Shown: positions 1-8,055 of the stretch, in pieces
Layout of the letters: every line of letters starts with the position of its first letter
How positions within the stretch are numbered: the stretch's first letter is position 1
NCBI GenBank assembly: GCA_016713305.1
Contig: JADJPK010000005.1
Location: 619,943 to 683,942 of the forward strand
From: Betaproteobacteria bacterium
GTDB lineage: Bacteria > Pseudomonadota > Gammaproteobacteria > Burkholderiales > Ga0077523
Direction of reading: 5' to 3'
DNA: 64,000 nucleotides
Translations under genes and position numbers: made by a program
Notes under the pieces: model-generated
What the model was told of the DNA's origin: nothing
Databases searched by the model: none
Seen by the model: the letters and a program-made list of their open reading frames with translations, nothing else

Positions 1-773
1 AAAACCCTCACGACGATTCCTCTCTCACACGCCTGTCTCAGGACGTCGTCGAGGCGCCGCATGGCCGCGCTCACCCTCGCCGCGGACGGCGGTGCCCGGA
101 AGGCCAGCGCGACCTTGATCTGGAACGCGTGCACGAACATGCCCCGCGCCAACGTGATCCGCTCGATGAAGTGATCGGTGCTCTGCCCCAGGTGCGAGGT
201 GCGCTGGCCGGGCGGTTCGTCCGGATCGTAGCCCTGATGGGCGAAATGGGCCTGCACGGACCGCAGGGTGTGCCGTGTCTGGCTGAGGGACAGCGCTTCG
301 CGCACGTCGGCGAAGATGCGGCGTACGCGGTACTCGGCACGGGAGCCCGATATGAGACCCGGATCCAGCCCGGAATCGCCCGCATCGTCGTGGAAGAGTG
401 GAAACTCCAGCCCCATGACGAGGACCTTCGGAGTGCCCGTGGACATCGCGTGCTGAGCCATGCGCGCGAACTCGCCGAACGTGGCTCCGGCCAGGGCCGC
501 GTTGTAGACGCTCTCGTTGCGGACCAGCGCAGGATCCGGCGGCATGCCGATCACCACGCGTGATGACCCGAAGTAGAGGACTTCGGGATTGCGGTGATAG
601 AGATAGTGCAGCTTCGAGTGTCCCGAATGGTGCGTCGATCTTGGCAGCAGACCGTTCTCGTCAGGCAGGCTGTGGCTCGATTCGGGATCGATCACGTAGT
701 TCGTCAAGCCCACCAGCAGCAGAATCGGGACGGTGAACCACGCAAGCCAGCGAAGATAGTTCCTTGCATCCAT
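1..773 (-). CDS. Membrane-anchored periplasmic partner of MBOAT acyltransferase (SGNH/AlgJ-like), partial
   Basis: The frame opens at an ATG at 773 and runs off the left edge with no stop, so 257 codons are visible and the C-terminus is missing. Residues about 9-25 form one hydrophobic segment, a signal anchor. Residues 69-73 read GSSRV, following a hydrophobic beta strand (VLYF); this resembles the first block of SGNH-hydrolase-like proteins that accompany MBOAT acyltransferases in polysaccharide O-acetylation. The start lies 5 bp downstream of the MBOAT stop, so the two are almost certainly co-transcribed. The family assignment rests on this block and the context; the catalytic Asp-His block would lie outside the window. 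It was identified by direct translation of the minus strand. Confidence 0.7.
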   Translation of the reverse strand, partial: MDARNYLRWLAWFTVPILLLVGLTNYVIDPESSHSLPDENGLLPRSTHHSGHSKLHYLYHRNPEVLYFGSSRVVIGMPPDPALVRNESVYNAALAGATFGEFARMAQHAMSTGTPKVLVMGLEFPLFHDDAGDSGLDPGLISGSRAEYRVRRIFADVREALSLSQTRHTLRSVQAHFAHQGYDPDEPPGQRTSHLGQSTDHFIERITLARGMFVHAFQIKVALAFRAPPSAARVSAAMRRLDDVLRQACERGIVVRV

Positions 774-778
774 GGCGG

Positions 779-2302
779 TCAGAACTGGAAGTAGAGGAAT
801 TCGCTGGCGTTGTTGAGGCTGAGGACGCACGCCACCAGGGTGATGCCGACGGCTGCACTCCACAGCGGCGAGGGTCGCCAATCGATGCGCGATGATGCAG
901 AAGGACGCAATTCGTCGGGTGCCGCGTCCCGAACGATCTGCTGAGTATTCGGAGCGAAGAGAGCGATCCCGGTCGCGACCATGAGCAGGGGAACAGCGAC
1001 AGAACCGAAATCGATCCACTGTATGCCGTCGAACCGGACGTGCAGGCCGCTCTGAGCCAGCCACTGCAGCTTCGGCGCAGCCCAACCCGGAAGGCCGATG
1101 CCGTTCAGGCCCGCCATGCCCTTCAGTACGTCCACCGCAGTGGCCATGTCGGGCGCCCGGAAGAACACCCAGGCAACCAGAACGGCCAGCAGCGTGACGG
1201 CACGGGCGAGAACGGTGCCGGGAATTCCGAAGGACCTGCCGAGTCCCAGCAGGGGCCTCACGTACTGCCACCCGTGATTCACCACGAGATAGGCGCCATG
1301 CAGCGCGCCCCAGACCACGAACGTCCACCCCGCGCCGTGCCACAGGCCGCCCAGCACCATGGTGATCATGAGGTTGCGGTACCGGCTGAGACCGCCGCGC
1401 CGGTTTCCTCCGAGCGGGATATACAGGTAGTCGCGCAGGAAGCGCGAGAGCGTCATGTGCCAGCGGCGCCAGAATTCGACGATGTTGTCCGATCGATAGG
1501 GTGAGTTGAAATTGAGGGGCAGCCGGACGCCGAAGAGGCGGGACAGGCCGATGGCCATATCGGAGTACCCGGAGAAATCGAAGTAGAGCTGCAGGGCGTA
1601 CGCGACGCTGCCGATCCAGGCTTCCACGAGAGGTGGGTGGGCGCCTGCGGCGAAGACCGGATTGGCAAGCGGGGCCACGTTGTCCGCGATCAGCACCTTC
1701 TTGGCGAGGCCGATGGTGAAGACAGTGAGACCGACCGCGAAATTTTCCGCACGTGGCCGGTAGTTCGCGACGTTCGCGAACTGCGGCATCATCTCCTTGT
1801 GATGCAGCACCGGTCCCGCGATGAGATGAGGGAAGTAAGTGACGAACAGCAGGTAGTGGGTGAACCGGTACTCGCGCACCTTGCCCTGGCTCGTGTCCAC
1901 GAGAAAGGCGATCTGGGTGAAGGTGAAGAACGAGATGCCGATGGGCAGGACGATGTCCAGCGAGACCGGCTCCCGGCCTGCCAGCTGTGCGAGGCTCGAG
2001 GCGAAGAAGCCCGCGTACTTGAAGTAACCCAGCAGCACCAGGTTCGCCACCACCGCGAACGTCAGAAGGACCTTGCGTCGGCCGGCACCGCTGGTTCCGA
2101 TGGCGTGTCCTGCGCCGAAGTTGAACAGGATGGACAGGAGCAGAAGGGGAACGTACCGGTAGTCCCAGATTCCGTAGAAAGCCACGGATGCGACCGCGAG
2201 CCACGCCGCCGCAAGGCTGGGTGACCGTCGTCCGAGCACAAAGAAGCCCAGCGCCGTCAGCGGCAGATAGCCGAAGATGAATGCGAACGAGTTGAACAGC
2301 AT
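779..2302 (-). CDS. MBOAT family O-acyltransferase (AlgI/DltB-like)
   Basis: A 507-residue multi-spanning membrane protein of the membrane-bound O-acyltransferase family, which moves acyl groups across the inner membrane onto exported polysaccharides or other cell-envelope substrates. Diagnostic blocks are DFSGYSDMAIGLSRLFG, the arginine-rich FWRRWHMTLSRFLRDYLYIP near residues 265-285, and LWHGAGW near residue 321, which carries the conserved active-site histidine. Length is normal for AlgI-type proteins. It is the upstream member of a two-gene unit with the periplasmic partner that starts 5 bp after its stop. There is no alginate cluster in view, so the substrate is unknown; O-acetylation of an exopolysaccharide is the likeliest role. 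Confidence 0.93.
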   Translation of the reverse strand: MLFNSFAFIFGYLPLTALGFFVLGRRSPSLAAAWLAVASVAFYGIWDYRYVPLLLLSILFNFGAGHAIGTSGAGRRKVLLTFAVVANLVLLGYFKYAGFFASSLAQLAGREPVSLDIVLPIGISFFTFTQIAFLVDTSQGKVREYRFTHYLLFVTYFPHLIAGPVLHHKEMMPQFANVANYRPRAENFAVGLTVFTIGLAKKVLIADNVAPLANPVFAAGAHPPLVEAWIGSVAYALQLYFDFSGYSDMAIGLSRLFGVRLPLNFNSPYRSDNIVEFWRRWHMTLSRFLRDYLYIPLGGNRRGGLSRYRNLMITMVLGGLWHGAGWTFVVWGALHGAYLVVNHGWQYVRPLLGLGRSFGIPGTVLARAVTLLAVLVAWVFFRAPDMATAVDVLKGMAGLNGIGLPGWAAPKLQWLAQSGLHVRFDGIQWIDFGSVAVPLLMVATGIALFAPNTQQIVRDAAPDELRPSASSRIDWRPSPLWSAAVGITLVACVLSLNNASEFLYFQF

Positions 2303-2593
2303 GCGTCGTGAGTCGGGCCGCGATTGTTCTGGTGTCTGACCGAAAGCCCCGGGCCTCTCATGCGGGCGCCGGTACCTTGCGGTCCGGCCACCCGAAAGTC
2401 ACCGTGAACGATGCGGTCTTCGTCCGGGTCCGTGGCAAAGCCACGGCATCAGGCAAGATGAGTGCCTCATTCGGTTGTGACGATCAACCGCGAATCCTCC
2501 CCACGGCGCGAACGCCGGCACGGCCTGTCTCGTGGGGGGCTGCCGCGGCCGGCGCGCGAGCGCCCCCAGGGCGCTGCCACCGTGGCGCAGGCC

Positions 2594-3193
2594 TCATCCG
2601 AACGGCCAACGCCGACGCCAGTACTGAAGGAGGAAGAATCCTCCGACCAATCCGCCCAGGTGGGCGAAATGGGCAACACCCGATTGGGTTCCGGTGACCC
2701 CCAGCACCAGCTCCACCAGGCCGTACAGCGTCACGAATGTGCGTGCCTGCATCGGAATCGGCGGAAACAGGAGCAGCAGCTTGCGACGGGGAAACAACAT
2801 GCCGTAGGCGAGCAGCAGTCCGAACACCCCGCCGGAGGCGCCCACCGTCGGAAACGGCGGCTGATCCATGATCGCGACGACGATGATCTGGGCCATCGCT
2901 GCCGTCACGACGCAGACGAGGTAGTACTGAAGGTAGCGAGCGGACCCGAAAGCCGTCTCCACGTCCCTCCCCAGCATCCAGAAGCCCAGCATGTTGAACA
3001 GCAGATGGGTCAGGTTGCCGTGGAGAAAGGCATACGTGAGAGGCTGCCAGATCTGGAATGGCACCTCACCGGCCGGCGCCGACGAGATGGGAGGCCACAA
3101 CGCGAACATCGTCATGAACCAGGGGCCCAGCATCTGCTGCAGGGCAAAGCCGATGATGTTCAGACCGATGAGAGCCTGGGTGGTCGGGGGCAA
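2594..3193 (-). CDS. Rhomboid family intramembrane serine protease
   Basis: A 199-residue polytopic protein with all rhomboid hallmarks: HGNLTHLLFNM on TM2, the nucleophile motif GASGGVFG on TM4, and the catalytic histidine in HFAHLGGLVGG on TM6. It should cleave transmembrane substrates within the inner membrane; no substrate is evident. The start used is a TTG at 3193 just ahead of PPTTQALIGLN, which fits the usual short N-terminus of bacterial rhomboids; no ATG or GTG lies close in frame. It stands alone on the minus strand and is divergent from the GST gene. The 291 bp between it and the MBOAT gene hold no further gene that I can support. Confidence 0.93.
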   Translation of the reverse strand: MPPTTQALIGLNIIGFALQQMLGPWFMTMFALWPPISSAPAGEVPFQIWQPLTYAFLHGNLTHLLFNMLGFWMLGRDVETAFGSARYLQYYLVCVVTAAMAQIIVVAIMDQPPFPTVGASGGVFGLLLAYGMLFPRRKLLLLFPPIPMQARTFVTLYGLVELVLGVTGTQSGVAHFAHLGGLVGGFFLLQYWRRRWPFG

Positions 3194-3336
3194 GGGAATG
3201 TCCGCGGGCGATGAGACGGACGAATGATACTTGGCTCACGACGACCGGGAGGCCCGAATGGCGGCGGAAGCGGGGCAGGGCGTCCCGTGGTCGGCTCGTG
3301 TACTCTTGCCTCTTTCCGCACAACCGGAGGAAGCAC

Positions 3337-3954
3337 GTGATCGATCTTTACTTTGCGCCGACCGCGAATGGACAACGGGCTTCCTTGGCGCTGGAAGAAT
3401 GCGGTCTTGCGTATCGGCTGCACAGGGTCGACTTGACGAAGGGACAGCAGCGTACCGCCGAATACCTGGCCATCAACCCGGCCGGACAGATCCCCGCCAT
3501 CGTCGATCCGGACGGACCGGACGGAAAGCCGTTCGTTCTGACTCAGTCGTGCGCGATCATTCTCTATGCCGCCGAGAGGGCCGGTCGCTTTCTCCCTGCC
3601 GCACGCGCGCGCAGGATGGTGGCGATGCAGTGGATGCTGCAACTGGCGAGCGACGTGGCCGGAACCAGCGGCACCATCTTCCGTCTGGAGAACACCGCGC
3701 CCGAGAAGAGCGCCGCCAATGCCGACTATTTCAAGCAGCGCCTGCTCACGTTCTTCGGCGATTGCGACCGGCAGTTGGAGGGCAGGGAGTTTCTCGCAGG
3801 AGAGATCTCCGTCGCCGATCTCGCGCTCTATCCCAACTACGCGGCCCGCAAGCCGCTCATCGATGCGGCAGGGGGCTTTGCCAACCTGCATCGTTGGGGA
3901 ACCGCCATGGCTGCGCGTCCGGGCGTGCAGAAGGGAATGTCCCCCGCAGGCTGA
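3337..3954 (+). CDS. Glutathione S-transferase family protein
   Basis: A 205-residue soluble protein with an N-terminal thioredoxin-like GST domain (IDLYFAPTANGQRASLALEE, with the cis-Pro block GQIPAIVD and the ESCAI-like TQSCAII segment) and an all-alpha C-terminal domain from about residue 90. It resembles the YfcG/YghU-like bacterial GSTs involved in glutathione-dependent detoxification or disulfide reduction. The GTG at 3337 was chosen because CCGGAGGA lies just upstream; in-frame upstream starts would add about 42 residues without GST similarity. The DUF1499 gene follows 13 bp later and may be co-transcribed. Confidence 0.9.
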   Translation: MIDLYFAPTANGQRASLALEECGLAYRLHRVDLTKGQQRTAEYLAINPAGQIPAIVDPDGPDGKPFVLTQSCAIILYAAERAGRFLPAARARRMVAMQWMLQLASDVAGTSGTIFRLENTAPEKSAANADYFKQRLLTFFGDCDRQLEGREFLAGEISVADLALYPNYAARKPLIDAAGGFANLHRWGTAMAARPGVQKGMSPAG

Positions 3955-3967
3955 GGCCATCGCGATC

Positions 3968-4372
3968 ATGGGATGGCTGGCCGGCAAACGGCCCACGGAT
4001 CTTGGCGTGAGAGGAGGACGCCTCAAACCGGCACCCTCCACGCCGAATGCCGTCCACAGCCAGGTGAAGGGCGGCGTTCACGCCATCGAGCCGTTCGGTT
4101 ACAGGGCGAGCCGCCACGATGCGATGGAAGCGATCGCCCAGATCGTGGCGGGAATGAAGGGTGCCCGCATCGTCGCGCGATCCGACGACTATCTCTACGC
4201 CGAGTTCGAGACTGCCTGGCTGGGCTTCGTCGACGATGTGGAATTCTATGCCCCGCCCGAGACCAAGGTCGTTCACGTGAGGTCCGCGTCGAGACTTGGC
4301 CACTCGGACCTGGGAGTCAACCGGCGCCGGGTCGAAGCCATTCGTGCCCGGTTCTCGGAACGGGGCTTGTAG
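3968..4372 (+). CDS. DUF1499 domain-containing protein
   Basis: A 134-residue protein with the DUF1499 pattern: a PNAVHSQ block near the N-terminus (usually PNCVSSQ), a central AIAQIVAGMKGARIVARSD stretch, the acidic DDVEFYAPP strand, and the C-terminal RSASRLGHSDLGVNRRRVE signature. No signal peptide is evident with the ATG at 3968, although many relatives have one. The molecular function of the family is unknown. It lies 13 bp after the GST gene on the same strand and probably shares its transcript. A strong GC palindrome lies 45 bp past its stop. Confidence 0.88.
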   Translation: MGWLAGKRPTDLGVRGGRLKPAPSTPNAVHSQVKGGVHAIEPFGYRASRHDAMEAIAQIVAGMKGARIVARSDDYLYAEFETAWLGFVDDVEFYAPPETKVVHVRSASRLGHSDLGVNRRRVEAIRARFSERGL

Positions 4373-4840
4373 GGACGGTGTGACGCGCCCGGGCCGACGG
4401 TCGAGCGGAGTGACGAACCGGCCGCGCGGCCGGGCAGTTCCGGCTGGATTCGAACCGGCCCTGGCATTGTCGAGTTTCTTTACTTTCATTCAGCGATTCC
4501 CACCCTCTGCGATGATTTCCGGGGGGGCTTCTCCCCCGGCACAGGGTGCGTCGGGCGGTCGTGCACGGAACGTGCTGTCGACGAGAAACGGAACACAAGC
4601 TGCGGCCAGCCGCGTTCTCGCCTCCGAGCGTTGACGCAGTGCCAGGCGGTATGCCTCTTCCAGATTTCGGGATCGCAAGGTATTTCCTCCGGAGATGGGC
4701 GGATGTCGTCCGCTTCAGCCCCGGATGCTCGGCGAATCCCGTGGACCCGTCACCGGGCCGTCCGGGAGTGGCATGGCGATGAACGCTCGGTCGCGGCGTG
4801 GGTTACCCCACATCAGAACGAAAAGAGACGCGGCGAGACC
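4373..4840. other. 468 bp intergenic region without a supported gene
   Basis: No frame here has family resemblance or a convincing ribosome binding site. The only structured element seen is the palindrome at 4418-4433. A sequence at 4446-4456 resembles a tRNA T-loop on the minus strand but has no cloverleaf partner arms. The promoter of the downstream HTH gene presumably lies in the right half, but no clear -35/-10 pair was found. Confidence 0.5.
4418..4433. terminator. GC-rich perfect palindrome after the DUF1499 gene
   Basis: CCGGCCGCGCGGCCGG is perfectly self-complementary over 16 bases and lies 45 bp after the DUF1499 stop codon. It could form a short hairpin that slows RNA polymerase or protects the 3' end. 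There is no T-tract, so intrinsic termination is only a suggestion; a chance GC palindrome cannot be excluded. Confidence 0.35.
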
Positions 4841-5896
4841 ATGGCAGACACCACATCACTCATCGACGGACTGAAGCGCGCGCTGCGCGCCCGGAGGATC
4901 AACTACGCGCAGGTGGCCCAGAGTCTGGAACTGAGCGAAGCCAGCGTGAAGCGGCTCTTCTCCAAGGGCGGTTTCACCCTCGAGCGGTTCGAACAGGTGT
5001 GCCTGCTCGCCGGCACCAGCCTCGTCGAACTCGCCCGTGAATCCGACAGCGGCAAGGATGCGGTCTCCCAGCTCACGCTCGAACAGGAACGCGCGATCAT
5101 GCGCGACAGGAAGCTGCTGCTCGTGGCGGTGTGCGCGCTCAATCATCTTTCGATCGACGAGATCACGGCACTCTACGATCTGACCAAGGCGGACTGCATC
5201 CGCCTGCTTCTCGATCTCGAGCGGATCCGGTTCCTTGAACTGCTCCCCGAAAACCGCATCCGCCTTCGGGTCACCCACGCCTTCACGTGGCTGCCGAACG
5301 GTCCGATCCAGCAGTATTTCAAGGCCAAGGCGCAGAACGAGTACTTCAGGGCCAACTTCGACAAGTCCGACGAAACCATGCTGCTGATCAACGCGATGCT
5401 GCCGACGAACATGGTCGGCATCGTCGCATCCAAGCTCCGGCGCCTCGCCAACGAATTCGCAGAACTTCACGAAGATCACAAGCGGCTGCCGCTCGGAGAA
5501 CGCCGTTCCGTCACGCTGCTGCTCGCACTGCGCCCGTGGGAACTCGAGGACTTCCGGGACCTCCGCCGCCCGAAGCCCGAGAAGCCGGTGTCGCGTCTTC
5601 CGCACACACCGATCGAAATCCTCGCTGCCGGCAGCCGGGAGTCCAGGGACAGGGCGCGTCCTTCACGCGCAGGTCTCTTCTGCCGCCCACGCGGGTATCG
5701 GGGCGGGCAATTCGCCCGCCCTTGCGGCCCCTCCCTCGCGACGTGCAGCACCCGCCGGCCCACGCGCCGGGCTACACTCCGGCCGGCGCCTGCAAGCAGG
5801 TGCGTCGAATCGTGGGAGGATCCATGCCATTCATACACGTGCGGCTCTTCGAGGGCCGGAGTGAAGAACAGAAGCGCGCATTCGCGCAGGCGGTGA
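4841..5896 (+). CDS. Helix-turn-helix (XRE-type) transcriptional regulator with doubtful C-terminal extension
   Basis: Residues about 1-65 form an XRE-like helix-turn-helix (INYAQVAQSLELSEASVKRLF), followed by a helical effector region to about residue 245 ending near LRPWELEDFRDLRRPK. This matches a common proteobacterial HTH regulator of about 240-250 residues. The ATG at 4841 follows a purine-rich stretch. The frame stays open for another 100 or so residues of Arg/Pro-rich sequence with no family likeness, crosses a perfect hairpin at 5701-5721 and overlaps the next gene by 73 bp. The true protein probably ends near 5600-5650, either through a sequencing indel or because a natural stop was lost. 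The regulated genes are unknown. Confidence 0.75.
   Translation: MADTTSLIDGLKRALRARRINYAQVAQSLELSEASVKRLFSKGGFTLERFEQVCLLAGTSLVELARESDSGKDAVSQLTLEQERAIMRDRKLLLVAVCALNHLSIDEITALYDLTKADCIRLLLDLERIRFLELLPENRIRLRVTHAFTWLPNGPIQQYFKAKAQNEYFRANFDKSDETMLLINAMLPTNMVGIVASKLRRLANEFAELHEDHKRLPLGERRSVTLLLALRPWELEDFRDLRRPKPEKPVSRLPHTPIEILAAGSRESRDRARPSRAGLFCRPRGYRGGQFARPCGPSLATCSTRRPTRRATLRPAPASRCVESWEDPCHSYTCGSSRAGVKNRSAHSRRR
5701..5721. terminator. Perfect 8 bp stem-loop, candidate terminator
   Basis: GGGCGGGC, a 5-base loop AATTC, then GCCCGCCC, followed by CTT. It lies where the HTH gene should have ended and about 100 bp before the tautomerase start, so a terminator between the two genes is plausible. 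The T-run is short. It falls inside the nominal reading frame of the HTH gene, which is one reason to distrust the C-terminus of that frame. Confidence 0.45.
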
Positions 5897-6018
5897 CGCG
5901 GGAAGCGGAGCGCATTCTGGGGTGCTCACCCGACGCCGTGGACATCGTTTACGAGGACGTCCGGAAGTGTGACTGGGCAACGGCGGGCCGCCTGTGGTCG
6001 GAGCCGCCCGAGTCCTAG
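5824..6018 (+). CDS. 4-oxalocrotonate tautomerase family protein
   Basis: A 64-residue protein beginning MPFIHVRLFEGRS, so Met removal exposes the Pro-1 that acts as the general base in this superfamily. The length and the internal SEEQKRAFAQAVTREAERIL helix fit the small 4-OT subgroup, which normally forms hexamers. The ATG is preceded by GGGAGGATCC, a good ribosome binding site. No aromatic degradation genes are adjacent, so the substrate is unknown; keto-enol tautomerisation of a 2-hydroxydienoate is the family reaction. Confidence 0.85.
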   Translation: MPFIHVRLFEGRSEEQKRAFAQAVTREAERILGCSPDAVDIVYEDVRKCDWATAGRLWSEPPES

Positions 6019-6132
6019 GGGCCGCACGCGCTCGTTTTCGCGGACCCGCATACACTCCTCCGGTAGCCGGTCCCGTCCCTTCGGGTGGCGACGGAAACGG
6101 GCGCTGGCGGCGTGGGTCGGCTCGACGAGATG

Positions 6133-6220
6133 TCCAATCTCGCTTTCACCTCCCGCCTTGCCATCGCCCCGTGTCCGACTGCCACGCGATCGGCGACCAT
6201 TGATCAGACCTTCCCTAGGA
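6133..6220 (+). repeat. Intergenic repeat, copy A
   Basis: Shares TCTCG..TC.CCTCCCGC.TTGC, then TCGACTGCCAC-like and GACCTTCCCTAG blocks with copy B at 10530-10612, in the same order and orientation over about 85 bp. Copy C at 46930-47006 shares mainly the right end (CATTGAT.AG.CCTTCCCT.GGAC). This copy lies between convergent genes, and its right end supplies the stop codon of the minus-strand DUF1840 gene. No protein or mobile-element signature is visible in it. Confidence 0.6.
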
Positions 6221-6535
6221 CCGGATGGAGCCGGCCGGCTCGACGGACCACAGCACATCGCATCGTTTCTTCGCGGCGAGTTTCAGCAGTTCGATGAGCG
6301 GATACGCACGGCGATCCAGGGTGACGGACGTCTCCTCGTCGTCTTCGGCCGCCGGTGCGGGCGGCTTCGGTGCGCGGGCAAGTTCCTTCAGGAGCGTATC
6401 CAGGGCGGCGGGCACGTCCTTCGCCAGCAGTGCGCTAGGCACCTCGCCGCTGTGTCCCATCATGCGGATGAGAGGTTCGGCATGCTCGGCATGCATGATG
6501 AACGTGCCGGCATCGGAATCGAATCGTATGAACAT
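6215..6535 (-). CDS. DUF1840 family protein
   Basis: A 106-residue soluble protein matching the DUF1840 pattern found mainly in Betaproteobacteria: N-terminal MFIRFDSDAGTF, a central IRMMGHSGEVPSALLAKDV block, and a C-terminal RRAYPLIELLKLAAKK helix. A variable acidic, Pro/Ala-rich linker separates the two halves. The start at 6535 follows GAGAGGAGCGCC. Function is unknown. It is divergent from the DUF3149 gene, and an Fnr-type box lies between them. Its TAG stop lies inside repeat copy A. Confidence 0.88.
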   Translation of the reverse strand: MFIRFDSDAGTFIMHAEHAEPLIRMMGHSGEVPSALLAKDVPAALDTLLKELARAPKPPAPAAEDDEETSVTLDRRAYPLIELLKLAAKKRCDVLWSVEPAGSIRS

Positions 6536-6564
6536 GGCGCTCCTCTCGGGGGGGTGATTGCAGT

Positions 6565-6578
6565 TTGATCTAGGACAA
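6565..6578. promoter_or_regulatory. Fnr/Anr-type operator
   Basis: TTGAT-CTAG-GACAA matches the Fnr/Anr/Dnr consensus TTGAT-N4-RTCAA at all but one position. For class II activation (site centred at -41.5) the transcription start would fall near 6613, 22 bp before the DUF3149 ATG. The DUF1840 start is too close on the other side to be activated this way, although it could be repressed. A Crp/Fnr-family regulator with an Fnr-like recognition helix is encoded at 8056-8733. Confidence 0.55.
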
Positions 6579-6634
6579 CGGATACGGTTCTGCCAGTGGC
6601 AGCATGAACTTTCCAACAAGAGGAGGGCGCTGCG

Positions 6635-6772
6635 ATGGTCATGCTCCAGAATCTGCTGTCGACCGACTACGGACTGATGAGCCTTGTGGTGATCGTGGGC
6701 GTGCTGGTCATGGGCGGCTGGTTCGCCGTGTGGTTCAACAAGAAGATGTCCGGAGGTGCGAACGACGCTTGA
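6635..6772 (+). CDS. DUF3149 small membrane protein
   Basis: A 45-residue protein with one transmembrane helix (residues about 16-35, GLMSLVVIVGVLVMGGWFAV) followed by FNKKM. The pattern of a short amphipathic start, then DYGLMS, one helix and a positively charged tail fits the small DUF3149 family of Betaproteobacteria. The ATG at 6635 is preceded by AGGAGGG with good spacing. It lies downstream of a near-perfect Fnr-type box, so oxygen or nitric-oxide control is likely. The function is not known; a small accessory subunit or stress membrane protein is possible. Confidence 0.8.
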   Translation: MVMLQNLLSTDYGLMSLVVIVGVLVMGGWFAVWFNKKMSGGANDA

Positions 6773-6863
6773 GGCAGGCGGCGGGCTTCGGTCGGCACGC
6801 TGGACGGAGAGGGCGGATGAAAGCACAGGGAGGGTAACCCCACGACACCCGCTTGCTGCCTGG

Positions 6864-8012
6864 ATGACGCCCACTCCCTTTCAGGTCCGCTTCCCCGATG
6901 AGGCGCTTGCCGATCTGCGTGCAAGACTTGCACTGACCCGCTATCCCGACCAGGCCCCCGGAGATCCGTGGGCGTACGGCACGTCCGTTTCGTACCTCCG
7001 CGAACTCGTCGACTACTGGCGTACGGGTTTCGACTGGCGATCCGCCGAAGCGCGTCTGAACGCGTTTCCCCAGTACAAGGTACCTCTGTCGGGCATCGAC
7101 GTTCATTTTCTGCACGTTCCAGGCAAAGGTCCGAACCCCTGTCCGCTGCTCCTTTCCCATGGCTGGCCGGGCTCCGTCTTCGAGTTCCTGGACATCATCC
7201 CGCTGCTGACGGATCCCGCGGCCCACGGCGGCGATCCTGCTGATGCCTTCACCGTTGTCGCGCCGTCCCTGCCCGGCTATGGTTTGTCGTTCAGTCCGGG
7301 CCAGCGCCGGTTCCCGCTGGAGGACATCGCAGACTGCTTTGCCGCGCTGATGTCCGAAGTCCTTGGGTACCGCCGATTTGCGGCCCAGGGGGGCGACTGG
7401 GGAGCGTTCGTGACGTCTCGCCTCGGGTACGCCCATCCCGACCTGCTGTGCGGGATCCACCTCAACCTGCTGGCAGTCCGGCGCGATCCCAGAATGATGC
7501 AGTCGCCCACTCCTGAGGAGCAGGTTTTCGTGCAGGAACTGGAGCATTTCCTGAAGGAGAACACCGGCTACCAGTGGATCCAGGGTACGCGTCCGCAAAC
7601 GCTCGCGGCTGCATTGACCGACTCGCCCGCCGGACTGGCCGCCTGGATCGTGGAGAAGTTCCGGTCCTGGTCGGACTGCGGCGGCGACGTGGAATCGGTG
7701 TTCTCGAAGGATCATCTGCTGGCGAACATCACTCTGTACTGGCTCACCGGGGCCATCGGCTCCTCCTTCTGGCCATACTATGCGCGCATGCACGGACCGT
7801 GGCCCATTCCGGAAGATGGGGTCAGGGTTCCCACAGGGTACTGCCAGTTTCCCCGGGAGATTCTGCGTCCGCCCCGTTCCGTTGCCGAGCGCCTGTATCG
7901 CAATATCCAGCGATGGACCGTCATGGGCAAGGGGGGGCACTTCGCCGCCATGGAACAGCCCGCTGCTCTCGCTGCGGAAATTCGCGAGTTCTTCCGGCCG
8001 TTGCGGGCGTGA
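6864..8012 (+). CDS. Epoxide hydrolase, EHN-domain alpha/beta hydrolase
   Basis: A 382-residue protein with an N-terminal EHN lid region (TPFQVRFPDEALADLRARL), as in microsomal and juvenile-hormone-type epoxide hydrolases, then an alpha/beta hydrolase core. Visible catalytic elements are the oxyanion motif HGWPGS, the nucleophile Asp in GGDWGAF (about residue 178), and the base His in GGHFAAMEQP (about residue 359). It converts epoxides to diols through an alkyl-enzyme ester. The ATG at 6864 places the EHN domain at the N-terminus as in relatives. It stands 43 bp upstream of the Crp/Fnr regulator on the same strand; co-transcription is possible. Confidence 0.93.
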   Translation: MTPTPFQVRFPDEALADLRARLALTRYPDQAPGDPWAYGTSVSYLRELVDYWRTGFDWRSAEARLNAFPQYKVPLSGIDVHFLHVPGKGPNPCPLLLSHGWPGSVFEFLDIIPLLTDPAAHGGDPADAFTVVAPSLPGYGLSFSPGQRRFPLEDIADCFAALMSEVLGYRRFAAQGGDWGAFVTSRLGYAHPDLLCGIHLNLLAVRRDPRMMQSPTPEEQVFVQELEHFLKENTGYQWIQGTRPQTLAAALTDSPAGLAAWIVEKFRSWSDCGGDVESVFSKDHLLANITLYWLTGAIGSSFWPYYARMHGPWPIPEDGVRVPTGYCQFPREILRPPRSVAERLYRNIQRWTVMGKGGHFAAMEQPAALAAEIREFFRPLRA

Positions 8013-8055
8013 TGGACGCTTTGCAGGTGCCTCGTTGCGCTTTGCCTTGTGAGCC

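Noticed and set aside
4440..4500. tRNA-like T-loop sequence on the minus strand (GGTTCGAATCC at 4456-4446)
   Set aside because: The T stem has a mismatch and no matching acceptor strand, D arm or anticodon arm lies within tRNA distance on either strand.
6200..6213. TTGATCAGACC in repeat copy A as an Fnr box
   Set aside because: The second half-site does not match RTCAA.
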